From Saccoglossus kowalevskii (Eukaryota > Hemichordata > Enteropneusta > Harrimaniidae): 64,000 nucleotides of DNA. This document shows, one piece after another, positions 63,889 to 64,000 of the stretch. Position 1 is the stretch's first letter, and the number at the start of each line of letters is the position of its first letter. The stretch lies in assembly GCF_000003605.2 (NCBI RefSeq), contig NW_003133346.1:30015-94014 (forward strand), given 5' to 3'. The notes beneath the pieces were generated by a model that saw only the letters and a list, made by a program, of their open reading frames with translations, was not told the origin of the DNA and searched no databases. The position numbers and the translations under genes were made by a program.

Positions 63889-64000
63889 GTGAGTTTGTGA
63901 TCGTATGTAAATGTCATTACATGGCGCCCGTCAACTCAATTTGCATGTCTGTGAGAAACGTAATTTCATGAAACTGTCGTTGATTAATTTATTCTGATAA

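Larger units (their letters stand above)
62760..64000. other. Intron of the CRHR-like gene running off the window
   Basis: No TM3 exon is present on the - strand up to the right edge, so the intron before the TM4 exon is at least 1.24 kb. It contains the 34-bp array at 63105-63270 and one exon-like block on the + strand at 63787-63888. Confidence 0.6.

Overview
The window looks like animal (metazoan) nuclear DNA. It is AT-rich, has introns, and is dense in small inverted-repeat elements and microsatellites. There are no operons, no long intronless ORFs, and two assembly gaps of N. The intron-rich class B GPCR genes suggest an invertebrate bilaterian, possibly a deuterostome such as a hemichordate or lancelet, but the sequence does not settle the species.

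Layout. Positions 1 to about 33.5 kb hold no gene I can support: AT-rich DNA, minisatellites, foldback elements, a 0.3-kb tetranucleotide array, one gap (23440-24395), and two weak candidates for 5' non-coding exons. From 33.5 to 51.1 kb, on the + strand, lies a complete calcitonin-receptor-like class B GPCR gene: 14 coding exons, 1545 nt of CDS, 514 residues. It encodes a signal peptide, a six-cysteine hormone-binding domain and seven membrane helices. There are two possible C-termini, one spliced to a distal exon and one made by reading through the donor of the 42-nt TM7 exon. From 51.1 to 59.7 kb is an intergenic stretch with foldback elements, CTCF-like motifs and the second gap (52386-52851). 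From 59.7 kb to beyond the right edge, on the - strand, are the last five coding exons of a corticotropin-releasing-factor-receptor-like (CRHR/DH44R) class B GPCR, from TM4 to the C-tail.

The two receptors are convergent and about 8.6 kb apart. They share exon sizes and phases (61 and 86 nt exons match exactly), as expected of an old local duplication within the peptide-hormone receptor family. Both end in a class I PDZ-ligand motif (-SLV and -TQV). In the CRHR-like gene the 42-nt TM7 exon is fused to the preceding TM6 exon.

The most unusual non-genic signals are: two 33-36 bp perfect hairpins that share CATGG...CCATG ends, each flanked by an exact 7-bp direct repeat; a family of TTAA-flanked inverted-repeat elements in three copies; a perfect 2 x 420 bp tandem duplication inside an intron; and a 67-bp satellite carrying the palindrome GTCACGTGAC.
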